29,048 nt of DNA from an uncultured Porphyromonas sp. (GTDB taxonomy: Bacteria > Bacteroidota > Bacteroidia > Bacteroidales > Porphyromonadaceae): the NCBI RefSeq assembly GCF_915070105.1, contig NZ_CAJZFJ010000025.1:1-29048 (forward strand). The letters run 5' to 3'. Of this stretch, positions 15,451 through 23,512 are shown one piece after another. Both the position numbers and the translations under genes were made by a program. The notes beneath the pieces were generated by a model. The model did not search any database. It had not been told where the DNA came from and saw only the letters and a list, made by a program, of their open reading frames with translations. Each line of letters opens with the position of its first letter. Within the stretch, counting starts at the first letter, position 1.

Positions 15451-15561
15451 CATACGCTCGGTAGGGGTACCTTCATCACCTTACATAGGTGATGGAGACG
15501 ATCCTTATAGGAGCGCAGTGGCGCTCTCGGTAAGAGCGTCCTCGTCACCTTACATAGGTGA
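15451..15561 (+). repeat. Dispersed palindromic repeat, copy B (double core)
   Basis: TCACCTTACATAGGTGA occurs twice in direct orientation (15476-15492 and 15545-15561), 69 nt apart. Between them lies a GAGCGC/GCGCTC hairpin (15511-15526) ending in CTCGGTA, the same order as in copies A and C. The outer CATACCGAG units have decayed to CATACGCTCGGTA. Confidence 0.7.
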
Positions 15562-15683
15562 TTAGGGGTCTCCTGATATGATTGCTTTGGGGACTACGAA
15601 GGATCCACGATGACGGAGGCTATTTGGATGCCTCGGCTCATCTGTATCTGCTGTGTGTGAGTAGACTTGGGGAGGTGATTAAG

Positions 15684-15718
15684 CCCCATACCTCCTACTT
15701 TGGGCGGGAGGTATGGGG
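15684..15718. terminator. Hairpin, possible terminator
   Basis: A 12-bp perfect stem CCCCATACCTCC/GGAGGTATGGGG has an 11-nt loop. It lies beyond the nearer hairpin at 15765-15805 in the msrAB direction and may be a back-up terminator. Confidence 0.4.
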
Positions 15719-15764
15719 ATACTAGGCCTGAGTACTCGGGTGTATCGCTATGCGTACAAACGTA

Positions 15765-15805
15765 TCTCGGGGTAGGGCATGCTGAGGCATGCCCCTACCC
15801 CGAGA
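15765..15805 (-). terminator. Terminator of msrAB
   Basis: An 18-bp stem with one bulged C (15765-15782 with 15787-15805, loop TGAG) sits 37 nt beyond the msrAB stop. The U-tract is weak, but the stem is very stable. Confidence 0.6.
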
Positions 15806-15842
15806 CGTGCTCCCTAGGTATGCTGGGCGATGAGAGGTGGGG

Positions 15843-16904
15843 TTACTTTCTCTTCTTGTCTAGTAGATAGAGGTACTTCCCGTAGCCCGCTTGTATCATT
15901 TGCTCCTTGGGGATGAAGCGCAGGGCGGCGCTATTGATGCAGTAGCGCAGGCCTCCTAGCTCCCTAGGGCCATCGTCGAAGACGTGACCGAGGTGAGCGT
16001 TGCCCGCCTTGCTTCGCACCTCGATGCGTCGCATGCCGAGGGAGTGGTCGGCACGTTCGTCGATACGTGTGGTATCGATAGGGCGAGAGAAGCTCGGCCA
16101 CCCACAGCCAGAGTCAAACTTATCTAGCGAGGTAAATAGGGGCTCACCTGTGGTGATGTCCACATAGATTCCCTCGCGATGCTCGTCCCAGTAGTCATTG
16201 TCAAATGGGTGCTCTGTGCCATTCTTCTGGGTGACAGCATACTGGATAGGTGTTAGTCGCTGTTTGAGTTCTTCGTCGGAGGGCTTGGCGTAGGGATTAG
16301 CTTCTCGTGCTAGGGTGAAGAGCTCGGGCCGTATGTGACAGTAGCCCGAAGGATTCTTGTCTAAGTAATCTTGGTGATACTCCTCTGCGCTGTAGAAGTT
16401 GCTCAATGGCTTCATCTCGATCATGAGGGGAGCTGAGTGTTGCTTCTGTAGCTTCGTGAGTGCAGCCTGTATCGTAGGCAGATCGAGACTATCGGAGTAG
16501 TAGATGCCGGTGCGGTACTGATCCCCGATGTCACCTCCCTGGCGATTGAGTGTGGTGGGATCGATGGTGAGGAAGTAGAGGTCAAGGAGCTGATCTAGGC
16601 TAATCTGCTCGGGAGCGTAGGTGATATGTACAGCCTCTGCGAAGCCCGTGTTGTGCTGGCAGACCTCCTCGTAGGTGGGGTACTCCGTGTGGCCATTTGC
16701 ATAGCCTACCTCGGTAGCGATGACGCCACGTACTTGCTTGAAGAAGTGCTCTGTGCCCCAGAAGCATCCTCCCGCTAGGTAGATTTCTTTTGTCTTAGTC
16801 ATACTGATAGTCTTCTTCGTTTCCTTGGTGTTCGTCATGCAGGCGAAGCCCCCTACGGCTACGAGCAAGCAGAGGGCGAGGATAAACGTTACTCGTCGGT
16901 TCAT
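15843..16904 (-). CDS. msrAB: Fused methionine sulfoxide reductase MsrAB, lipoprotein
   Basis: This 353-residue fusion repairs both S- and R-epimers of methionine sulfoxide in proteins. The N-terminal signal ends in a lipobox-like VGGFAC (Cys22), so the enzyme is probably envelope-anchored. MsrA spans about 38-200 with catalytic Cys47 in GGCFWG. MsrB spans about 215-345 with GCGWPSF (Cys267, likely resolving) and catalytic Cys322 in RYCINSAAL. The MsrB part lacks the two CXXC zinc motifs, as in the zinc-free subgroup. No thioredoxin-like or CcdA-like domain is fused or adjacent, so the reductant must come from elsewhere. It is a single-gene unit. It fits defence of envelope proteins against host oxidants. 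Confidence 0.95.
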   Translation of the reverse strand: MNRRVTFILALCLLVAVGGFACMTNTKETKKTISMTKTKEIYLAGGCFWGTEHFFKQVRGVIATEVGYANGHTEYPTYEEVCQHNTGFAEAVHITYAPEQISLDQLLDLYFLTIDPTTLNRQGGDIGDQYRTGIYYSDSLDLPTIQAALTKLQKQHSAPLMIEMKPLSNFYSAEEYHQDYLDKNPSGYCHIRPELFTLAREANPYAKPSDEELKQRLTPIQYAVTQKNGTEHPFDNDYWDEHREGIYVDITTGEPLFTSLDKFDSGCGWPSFSRPIDTTRIDERADHSLGMRRIEVRSKAGNAHLGHVFDDGPRELGGLRYCINSAALRFIPKEQMIQAGYGKYLYLLDKKRK

Positions 16905-17093
16905 TGTCTGTTATATATGGATCTAGTTTGATAGGCATCATGCGGATCGGGATCGGTAGAGCCCCAAGTCTGGAATAGGGGGCTCACTGTCTTTTTAACA
17001 ACGTGTGGCTAGATCTTGTTTGTATGCTCGGCTTTCTTGGCTTCTCCTCGTGTAGACAGCGAAGGTAGGGGTGGAGCAGGGCGGATACAAAAA

Positions 17094-17125
17094 GAGAGGC
17101 CTAGGCAACAGTGCCTAGACCTCTC
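17094..17125 (-). terminator. Intrinsic terminator of the GLPGLI gene
   Basis: A stem GAGAGG-CTAGGCA/TGCCTAG-CCTCTC with one mismatch lies 16 nt past the stop. On the minus strand it is followed by TTTTTGTATC, a good U-tract. Confidence 0.8.
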
Positions 17126-17140
17126 GTTGGGAATGACTCT

Positions 17141-18013
17141 CTATCGTCTTGCTTCCTCCATAGTGATACGTCTGAGGGGGACGAAGGGGATACGTCGGCG
17201 GTTTTTCTTCTTCTCAGAGATGGCCATCTCCTCAGGAGTGACCATACCCGACTGGATAAGGCTCTCATCGAGATCCTCTGCATACCTCATATAGTCCTTG
17301 ACGACACGGTCACGGGGGAGCATGAAGTAGTTGCTGACGACGTATGGGATAGGTGCCTTGAGCGATGCTACGCTCTCTAGGGAGAACCTGTGGATCTGCT
17401 CGCTGTCATAAGCCTCTACGATCAGCCCGGGGAGTCCCCTTAGAACCCATGGACCTGCAGAGCACTGGAGCTGGGGGGCATACCATACGATCCAGTGGCG
17501 GCCATAGAGGTCGGTCTCGGCTTGGTAGCAGGTATAGCCCATGATATTCTTCGTGTATCCTCTTTGGAGCTTCCACGCAGGAGTCTCTAGACGTTCCTCC
17601 GAGAGGTATCGGGTAGCTAGTACTCGGTCTGTGATGGAGACCATACCGCTGGGATAGCCAGTGTAGACCTTCCACTCGGTGGTCGATCTCTTGGGAGGGA
17701 ACTGGTTCATTTTAGCGGTAAGGTAAGGGGTCGGATAAGCCTTCCCCTCTAGGCTTACCCCTAGGGAGTCCATGTGGTAGTCGGCTTCGCCCTGGAAGGT
17801 CTGTACCTTGGGCCCGACGAGGAGTACCATCGCATTGGTGTAGGTCTTAGCCGAGTCTACGAAGTCGTACTTATAGGTGACCTTGAGCTGAGCTGTGTCT
17901 ATAATCTCAAAGTTGATCAGAGGGAGCAGGCGAGCGTCCTTCTTCTCCTGAGCCCTTAGGGGCAGAGCTAGGAGCATTGAGGCCAGTAGCAGGTAAAAGG
18001 GAAATTGTTTCAT
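17141..18013 (-). CDS. GLPGLI-family exported protein
   Basis: This 290-residue protein has a signal peptide of about 22 residues (LLALPLRAQ). It carries the motif naming the family, GLPGLI, at 193-198 within SAGPWVLRGLPGLIVEAYD. It also has the usual preceding pieces: an N-terminal IIDTAQLKVTYKYDFVDSAK block, and YTKNIMGYTCYQAETDLYGRHWIVWYAPQL. Two cysteines (162 and 184) could form a disulfide. A basic C-terminal tail (EKKKNRRRIPFVPLRR) is characteristic. The family is widespread in Bacteroidota envelopes and has no agreed function; a role in handling metals or peptides has been suggested but is not shown here. It is a single gene with a clean terminator. Confidence 0.9.
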   Translation of the reverse strand: MKQFPFYLLLASMLLALPLRAQEKKDARLLPLINFEIIDTAQLKVTYKYDFVDSAKTYTNAMVLLVGPKVQTFQGEADYHMDSLGVSLEGKAYPTPYLTAKMNQFPPKRSTTEWKVYTGYPSGMVSITDRVLATRYLSEERLETPAWKLQRGYTKNIMGYTCYQAETDLYGRHWIVWYAPQLQCSAGPWVLRGLPGLIVEAYDSEQIHRFSLESVASLKAPIPYVVSNYFMLPRDRVVKDYMRYAEDLDESLIQSGMVTPEEMAISEKKKNRRRIPFVPLRRITMEEARR

Positions 18014-18066
18014 TGCGATATGATGTTTATTGTGAATTTACAAATAGGAAGAGGCTACACTAAAAG

Positions 18067-18216
18067 TCAAAGAAGGGGTACGGGAAAGAACCCAATAGCT
18101 TGCCTAGTCACCCCATTCTCTATGCTACGGGAGCCGAATGTGGAGTGGAACTTGCTTAATATGAGCAAGAACAATAGTAGAGTGAGAGCAGTCTGTATCA
18201 TTACTTCAGGAGGCAT
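18067..18216 (-). CDS. Possible 49-aa small membrane peptide
   Basis: The minus-strand ATG at 18214-18216 opens 49 codons to a TGA at 18067-18069. Residues 6-20 are strongly hydrophobic (MIQTALTLLLFLLIL), followed by a polar tail. A -7-like TACCTTTA sits 45 nt upstream (18262-18269), one base off consensus. It would be transcribed with the GLPGLI gene 53 nt downstream. There is no homology evidence, and it could be a chance frame. Confidence 0.22.
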   Translation of the reverse strand: MPPEVMIQTALTLLLFLLILSKFHSTFGSRSIENGVTRQAIGFFPVPLL

Positions 18217-18394
18217 TTTTGTAGGGAGAGTCTGCACCACACCCTAGTGTCTTCTTCGCTGTAAAGGTAATGAATATTTGCGAATATACCATTTTCTTAC
18301 GAATTGGAAGCCTTTATGTTTACCCGCAATTTCTTCTATGTACCTTGGACGCTCCTCCCAGAACCCATGGTGGAGGGTCTCTTCCTGCCTCCCA

Positions 18395-18532
18395 TGAGGT
18401 AGGCTTACTATCTGCGATCAGGTATGCCTGTAACCCCTCGTGAGGTAGGCTTACTATCTGCGATCAGGTATGCCTGTGACCCCTCGTGAGGTAGGCTTAC
18501 CACCTGCGATGAGGTATGCTTGTTGCTCTTCG
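18395..18532. repeat. 46-bp tandem repeat, three units
   Basis: Units start at 18395, 18441 and 18487, each beginning TGAGGTAGGCTTAC. Units 1 and 2 differ at one base (TAACCCC against TGACCCC). Unit 3 has diverged (about seven changes). A broken further unit starts near 18533 (GAGGTATCCCC). Each unit contains AGGC and GCCT arms that could pair. The units are contiguous with no spacers, so it is not a CRISPR array. Confidence 0.85.
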
Positions 18533-18585
18533 AGAGGTATCCCCATAACCACGTGAAGCCCTTCCCCCAATACCCCAAAATAAGA

Positions 18586-18640
18586 CTCCTCGTACCCTCT
18601 GTGGAGGTGCTAAATGCACCTATTCAGAGGACACGAGGAG
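18586..18640 (-). terminator. Terminator of the feo-rsh-anSME series
   Basis: Three stacked stems (CTCCTCGT/ACGAGGAG, CCTCTG/CAGAGG, AGGTGC/GCACCT) around the loop TAAAT lie about 80-130 nt past the anSME stop. On the minus strand they are followed by TCTTATTTT. Confidence 0.65.
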
Positions 18641-18717
18641 CAGGGGATAGGCCTTGCTGCGCTAAGCGTGGGGCAGCGGGCGGGGAGAGTAACCGAAGGA
18701 GGGTGGGGAGGGGGAGC

Positions 18718-19983
18718 TTAGCCTTGGCTGGCAACCCAATGCATGACCTGAGCAGGAGGGAGGCCTTGCATCAGGCAAGCCTTCATGTAGTCCATATAGG
18801 GAGCGACGTGTGACCAGAACTGGTAGTAGCCCCGACAGAGATAGTTATGCCCTGGCTCACCTGTATGGCTGTGTGCGAAGCGGTTCTTGGGGCACTCTCC
18901 CCAGCATGCAAAGAGAAATTCGCAGTCCTTACACTGCTCGGTGAGACCTTGCTTCTTCGCCTTCCCAAAGGTGATTTGCTCGGGGAGATCCATCAGCTCT
19001 CGTATGGGAGACTCGGAGATGTTTCCGAGGCGATAGCGAGGATAGACGAAGTGGTCACAGCTGTAGAGATCCCCGTTATGCTCGAGTGCGGCAGCGTGCC
19101 CACACTCGGGTAGGAATAGGCAGACACCCGGAGGGACTCCCATCCAAGAGGCAAGGGTGGCATCGAAGAGCTGTACGAAGACTTTGCCCACATCCGTGCG
19201 TACCCATTCGTCGAAGATCGTGGTGATGAAGTAGCCCCACTGCTCGGGCAGGATGCTATAGGGAGCCATGGAGACCTCCCCGTCATCGTGCAGGAGACGT
19301 TCCTCGGGATGCTCGGTGATGAATGGCGCTTCAACGAAAGCGTGCCTCTTAGCCCCCGTGCGTAGACGCTCTACGATGGGTGCAAACTGGATGTAGGGGT
19401 TGCCAATGCTCTTGAGGAAGTGGTAGAAGGCTAGAGGTTCCTCCGCATTGTAGCGATTGACAGTGGCGAGGATGTTGAACTCTACAGCGTTGTCCTGTAG
19501 GAGCTTGACCCCGCGCATCACCCGCTCGAAGGTAGGGAGACCCGACACGGTGCGCCGATAGCGGTCGTGCATCTCCTTCGTGCCATCCAGCGAGATGCCT
19601 ATGAGCCATTCGTGCTCACGGAAGAATTGGCACCAAGCCTGACTAAGCAGTAGACCATTCGTCTGGAGGGTATTCTCAATGAGACGACCCTTGCCGTACT
19701 TCTCCTGTAGCTGGATGGCTCGCTGATAGAAAGATAGTGGGCGAAGCAGGGCCTCGCCACCATGCCAAGTAAAGGTCACGGGGATGCCCTCGGGCTGTGC
19801 CTCGATGTACTGGCGGATGTATCGCTCTAGATACTCCTCGGGCATCATCGTGGCTGGCGTAGTACTCTCGGTATCTCTGTAGAGTCGCTCCTTGTCCAGA
19901 TAATAGCAGTAGTCACAGCGCATATTACAGCTAGCTCCAGCTGCTTTAGCCATGACGTGAATAGGCCTTTGTGCGGTATCCAT
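18718..19983 (-). CDS. Anaerobic sulfatase-maturating enzyme (SPASM radical SAM)
   Basis: This 421-residue enzyme converts an active-site Cys or Ser of sulfatases to formylglycine. The radical-SAM cluster site is C19-x3-C23-x2-C26. The SPASM region carries eight cysteines at 288, 294, 309, 351, 354, 360, 364 and 383. Their spacing is nearly that of the characterised Clostridium perfringens anSME, and Asp310 follows Cys309 as the probable catalytic base. LQTNG at 106-110 is also typical. The enzyme works in the cytoplasm before sulfatase export. No sulfatase gene is in the window. The gene starts 30 nt after the rsh stop and appears to be in the same transcript. A related SPASM peptide modifier is the alternative. 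Confidence 0.9.
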   Translation of the reverse strand: MDTAQRPIHVMAKAAGASCNMRCDYCYYLDKERLYRDTESTTPATMMPEEYLERYIRQYIEAQPEGIPVTFTWHGGEALLRPLSFYQRAIQLQEKYGKGRLIENTLQTNGLLLSQAWCQFFREHEWLIGISLDGTKEMHDRYRRTVSGLPTFERVMRGVKLLQDNAVEFNILATVNRYNAEEPLAFYHFLKSIGNPYIQFAPIVERLRTGAKRHAFVEAPFITEHPEERLLHDDGEVSMAPYSILPEQWGYFITTIFDEWVRTDVGKVFVQLFDATLASWMGVPPGVCLFLPECGHAAALEHNGDLYSCDHFVYPRYRLGNISESPIRELMDLPEQITFGKAKKQGLTEQCKDCEFLFACWGECPKNRFAHSHTGEPGHNYLCRGYYQFWSHVAPYMDYMKACLMQGLPPAQVMHWVASQG

Positions 19984-20013
19984 TAAGTAGTCTAGGGGGA
20001 GAGTGGCCGAGCC

Positions 20014-22287
20014 TTATCCCTGGTCAAGCTCCGAGAGACGATAGGCTTCGTGGATCGCCTTATTACGTCTAAGGATGTGACAGATGGACTCTACCTGATG
20101 GCCACTAAGCACCTGTACGGTGATACGCCCTTCGAAGATACCTTCGTGGGTCACCATGTGGATCTCGCTGATACTTACCTTGAAGTCCTCTAGCAGGACC
20201 TGCGTGATAGCGTTCAGCAGCCCCTTAGAGTCAATGCCTCGTATCATCAGGGTCGTCTCAAAGCGGGGTGTATAGTGATGTCCCCAGAGGGTGGAGAGGA
20301 GGCGATCCCCCTGTGCCGTCTTATACCGAGTGGCCTCGGGACAGGAACGTCGGTGGACGATGACCTGCCCTTCGTCCGTGAGTATGCCTAGGGCATCATC
20401 CCCAGGTATCGGGTGACAGCAGGGGGCAATGATATAGTTAAGTCGCCCATCGTGCTCACTGAGCTCATAGGGATGACTGCGGTCTATCGGAGTGGAGGCT
20501 GCGGTAGCAGGATGGACTTCGCTCTCCCGCTCCTTGCCCCCGAAGAGTGAGGAGATCGTACGGGTAATCCTATTGCTACGGCTGGGGTTACTTCCCTTGC
20601 TCTTGAGTGTACGCTCAAAGTCTTCGGGGAAGGTGAATGTCCCTTCGCCGATATAGCGGAGGAAGGTGTCTGGCTTGTCAAAGTGATATAGGAAGGTCAA
20701 GCGGTTGAGCAGAGAAGCCGAGAGCTGCTCCCCATAACGCTCGAGCTCCTCGCTAAGGCGTTCTTCACCTCGGGCTATGGCTTCACGTTGGCGACGTCTT
20801 AGGGCAGTCTCGATCTTGACCTTAGCGTAAGCTGTGCTGACGAAGTCCAGCCATTCGGCAGCAGGCTGCGTCATCTTACTGGTCAGGACTTCTACCTGAT
20901 CCCCATTGGAGAGGCGGTGGGAGATAGGGACTACTTTGTGATTGACCTTCGCCCCAATACACGTGTCTCCTAGATCGGTGTGTACGGCGTAGGCGAAGTC
21001 GAGGACGCTAGCATTGATCGGTAGCGTGATCGGTCTACCCTTAGGGGTGAAGGCCGTGATGTCGTGGGCATAGAGGCTGAGGTGAACGGTATTGAGGAAC
21101 TCCATACCCTTCGAGTCAGGATGGTTCAGTACCTCACGGATCGTATCCAGCCAGACCTCGAGCTCGTGATCCTCCTCAACGTCGTTGTTTTTGTATCGCC
21201 AGTGTGCCGCCAGTCCCTTCTCTGCTATCTCATCCATGCGCCGGCTACGTACCTGCACCTCTATCCACTGAGCATCGGGGCCTAGTACGGTGAGGTGCAG
21301 GGCTTGATAGCCGTTACCCTTGGGGGTGGAGATCCAGTCCCTTAGGCGATCTGGGCGGTTACGGTAGACCTCGGTGATCGCTGTGTAGATGTCCCAGCAG
21401 CGGTTCTTCTCTGGGTAACCATCCTGGTTATCGAAGATGATACGTACGGCGAAGAGGTCGTAGACTTCCTCGAAGGGAATGCCCTTGAGCTGCATCTTAC
21501 GCCAGATGGAGAAGCACCCCTTGACTCGGGTCTTCATCTCATAGCTCAGCCCCATACTGTCGAAGCGGAGCTTCAGTGGTGCAGCGAAGCGCTGGAAGAG
21601 GTCTTCACGCCCTGCCTCCGTCTCCCTTACCTTGCGTAGTATCTCTTCGTAGGCCTCGGGATGCTCGTAGCGGAAGCTAAGGTCCTCCAGCTCCGTCTTA
21701 ATAGAGAAGAGCCCCAGACGATCCGCTAGAGGTGCATAGAAGAAGGAGGTCTCACCTGCTATCTTCAGCTGCTTCTCTGGCTTCATGGAGGAGAGGGTAC
21801 GCATGTTGTGCAGGCGGTCAGCGATCTTGATAAGGATCACACGTGCATCATCCCCGATGGTCAGTAGGAGCTTGCGTATGTTCTGCGCCTGTAGGCTATC
21901 GATGTTCTGTGGTACCTGCTCTGTGGAGATCTTGGTAAGTCCCTCTACGATCTGGGCAATCTTGTCCCCGAAGCTCCGACGGATATCCTCCACCGTATAC
22001 TCCGTATCCTCGACCACATCATGCAGTAGAGCCGAGCAGATGGAGGTAGAGCCAAGCCCGATCTCCTTACAGACGATACGTGCTACGGCTATAGGGTGTA
22101 GGATATAGGGCTCACCACTGCGACGGCGTACGAGACCATGGGCATGACACGCTAGGCGGAAGGCTTGGTCGATGATCTCCGTCTTCTTGCGATGTGGTGA
22201 GGCGATATAGTCACTGATCAGTGCTTCGTACTCCTGCTGGATGAGGGCTTCTTCCTCGGGCGTGAAGCTAAGACTAGGCTGTGACAT
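20014..22287 (-). CDS. rsh: Bifunctional (p)ppGpp synthetase/hydrolase, RelA/SpoT family
   Basis: With the ATG at 22287 it has 757 residues. An ORF start at 22374 would add 29 Ser-rich residues that overlap the upstream antiporter gene, so the shorter form is chosen. The hydrolase HD domain is intact (His64 in LHP, His89-Asp90 in LLHDVVED, Asp157 in ADRLHN). The synthetase domain has GCFSIWRKM, YDLFAVRIIF and STPKGNGYQALH. A TGS domain (about 408-470, TAFTPKGRPITLP) and a C-terminal ACT domain (about 680-757) follow. Both activities should therefore be present, making this the stringent-response enzyme for amino-acid starvation. It lies 19 nt after the antiporter gene and 30 nt before anSME. 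Confidence 0.95.
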   Translation of the reverse strand: MSQPSLSFTPEEEALIQQEYEALISDYIASPHRKKTEIIDQAFRLACHAHGLVRRRSGEPYILHPIAVARIVCKEIGLGSTSICSALLHDVVEDTEYTVEDIRRSFGDKIAQIVEGLTKISTEQVPQNIDSLQAQNIRKLLLTIGDDARVILIKIADRLHNMRTLSSMKPEKQLKIAGETSFFYAPLADRLGLFSIKTELEDLSFRYEHPEAYEEILRKVRETEAGREDLFQRFAAPLKLRFDSMGLSYEMKTRVKGCFSIWRKMQLKGIPFEEVYDLFAVRIIFDNQDGYPEKNRCWDIYTAITEVYRNRPDRLRDWISTPKGNGYQALHLTVLGPDAQWIEVQVRSRRMDEIAEKGLAAHWRYKNNDVEEDHELEVWLDTIREVLNHPDSKGMEFLNTVHLSLYAHDITAFTPKGRPITLPINASVLDFAYAVHTDLGDTCIGAKVNHKVVPISHRLSNGDQVEVLTSKMTQPAAEWLDFVSTAYAKVKIETALRRRQREAIARGEERLSEELERYGEQLSASLLNRLTFLYHFDKPDTFLRYIGEGTFTFPEDFERTLKSKGSNPSRSNRITRTISSLFGGKERESEVHPATAASTPIDRSHPYELSEHDGRLNYIIAPCCHPIPGDDALGILTDEGQVIVHRRSCPEATRYKTAQGDRLLSTLWGHHYTPRFETTLMIRGIDSKGLLNAITQVLLEDFKVSISEIHMVTHEGIFEGRITVQVLSGHQVESICHILRRNKAIHEAYRLSELDQG

Positions 22288-22306
22288 AGCGGGGGACTGA
22301 GGGGAG

Positions 22307-23281
22307 TTAGAGCTGAGAGATGAGGTAGGCAGTGTATAAGACGAAGCACAGGACGAGCACAGCACCCTCTGCACGCTTGATCACTCGCTGACCGAAGAGG
22401 ACGGCGAAGACATACAGCAGGATCGCAGAGAAGGTCATCACTAGGAAGTCAAGTGTCGAGACTCCACCGATGCGGATCGGGGTGACGGTAGCTGTCGTAC
22501 CGAGGATGAAGAATATGTTGAAGATGTTTGACCCTACGATGTTCCCGACGGCTATCTCGGGTTCCTTCTTGAGTGCTGCGGCTACTGAGGTCGCTAGCTC
22601 TGGCAGTGATGTGCCTGCCGCTACGATGGTCAGTCCGATGAAGCCCTCGCTCATCCCTAGGGTACGAGCTATGCTGGAGGCTGAATTGACGAAGAAGTCT
22701 CCTCCCACAATCAGACCTGCTAGCCCGCCGATGATAAAGATGATGAGTAGCCACAGTGGGTAGCGTCTCTCTGTGTCGGGGGTAGCATGTGGGTCATCGG
22801 GCTCACCCTTGGCAATAGCAAAGGTGTAGGTGAGGAAGATCAAGAAGAAGCCGAGTAGCACTATCCCCTCACTGCGGCTCAGTACGTTCTCTATCTCTCC
22901 TGTGCCTGCGAAGATCCGGTCAAGAGCCATTACCGAGAGGACAAGGCAGGCAAGGATCATCAGGGGGATCTCACGACGTATGGTGCTTCTGGTGATCGTG
23001 ATCGGGGTGACGAGGGCGGTGATACCTCCGATGATGAGCACGTTGAAGATGTTGCTCCCGACGACGTTTCCCATCGCTATGTCCGAATTACCCTTGAGGG
23101 CAGACATTAGGCTGACGATGAGCTCGGGGGAGGAGGTACCGAAGGCCACTATGGTGAGCCCCACGACGAGGGGAGATACCCCGAAGCGACGAGCTAGTAC
23201 CGAAGCTCCCTCGGTCAGATAGTTGGCCCCTACGATGATGAGGATAATACCTACAATGAAAAGGAGGATATCTAGGATCAT
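22307..23281 (-). CDS. Calcium/sodium antiporter (CaCA family, YrbG-like)
   Basis: This 324-residue membrane exchanger has the two inverted alpha-repeats of the CaCA superfamily: GTSSPEL (48-54) followed by GNVVGSNIFN (71-80), and GTSLPEL (223-229) followed by GNIVGSNIFN. The two acidic residues Glu53 and Glu228 are the expected ion-binding pair. Ten membrane segments are apparent, with a charged cytoplasmic loop near the middle (GEPDDPHATPDTERR). It probably extrudes Ca2+ in exchange for Na+ or H+. It sits between the feo genes (77 nt away) and rsh (19 nt). Confidence 0.93.
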   Translation of the reverse strand: MILDILLFIVGIILIIVGANYLTEGASVLARRFGVSPLVVGLTIVAFGTSSPELIVSLMSALKGNSDIAMGNVVGSNIFNVLIIGGITALVTPITITRSTIRREIPLMILACLVLSVMALDRIFAGTGEIENVLSRSEGIVLLGFFLIFLTYTFAIAKGEPDDPHATPDTERRYPLWLLIIFIIGGLAGLIVGGDFFVNSASSIARTLGMSEGFIGLTIVAAGTSLPELATSVAAALKKEPEIAVGNIVGSNIFNIFFILGTTATVTPIRIGGVSTLDFLVMTFSAILLYVFAVLFGQRVIKRAEGAVLVLCFVLYTAYLISQL

Positions 23282-23358
23282 AAAGAATATGGATAGGACG
23301 ACATAATAGCTAGCAAAGGGGTGATCTAAAGCGAAGTGCTAGTACTAGGGATAGAGGG

Positions 23359-23499
23359 CTAGTGCCCACAGCCCGAGCAGCCGGAGCACCCACCACACCC
23401 CTTATCACCCTTCTTAGGGCGGAGCATCCTCACCAGAGAACGCCCGATGAAGAAGAGGACAATGCCGACGATCGTGAGGGCAATGATTTCCTGAAGCAT
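23359..23499 (-). CDS. FeoB-associated Cys-rich membrane peptide
   Basis: From the ATG at 23499 this is 46 residues: one membrane helix (about 3-20), a basic stretch (RPKKGDK) and a tail CGGCSGCSGCGH. The longer frame from 23556 runs into feoAB and is rejected. The layout and the position 13 nt after feoAB match the small Cys-rich family found beside FeoB in Bacteroidota and Firmicutes. The Cys/Gly/His tail could bind iron or sense redox state near the transporter pore, but this is inference. Confidence 0.82.
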   Translation of the reverse strand: MLQEIIALTIVGIVLFFIGRSLVRMLRPKKGDKGCGGCSGCSGCGH

Positions 23500-23512
23500 A
23501 CGATACCTGAAT

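Larger units (their letters stand above)
15183..15842. other. 660-bp hairpin-rich gene-free region
   Basis: No gene is seen. It holds a CCGAGGAC/GTCCTCGG inverted repeat (15224-15271) enclosing TCACTGAGTGA, short hairpins around 15281-15294 and 15372-15408, a 12-nt palindrome GAGGGTACCCTC (15425-15436), repeat copy B (15451-15561), and two strong hairpins before msrAB's stop side (15684-15718 and 15765-15805). Confidence 0.6.
18014..18717. other. 704-bp gene-poor stretch
   Basis: Apart from the doubtful 49-codon frame, it holds a three-unit 46-bp tandem repeat (18395-18532) and the anSME terminator hairpin (18586-18640). The AT-rich part at 18260-18330 is the most likely place for the GLPGLI promoter, but no full consensus is visible. 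Confidence 0.55.

Noticed and set aside
18005..18247. 80-codon + strand frame upstream of the GLPGLI gene
   Set aside because: It overlaps the start of the GLPGLI gene on the other strand, has no promoter, and shows no protein-like pattern.
18395..18532. Short regularly spaced repeats resembling a CRISPR array
   Set aside because: The 46-bp units are contiguous with no unique spacers, and no cas gene is in the window.
22288..22374. Longer start of the RelA/SpoT protein
   Set aside because: It overlaps the antiporter coding end, adds a Ser-rich stretch unlike the family, and an ATG at 22287 gives the expected N-terminus.
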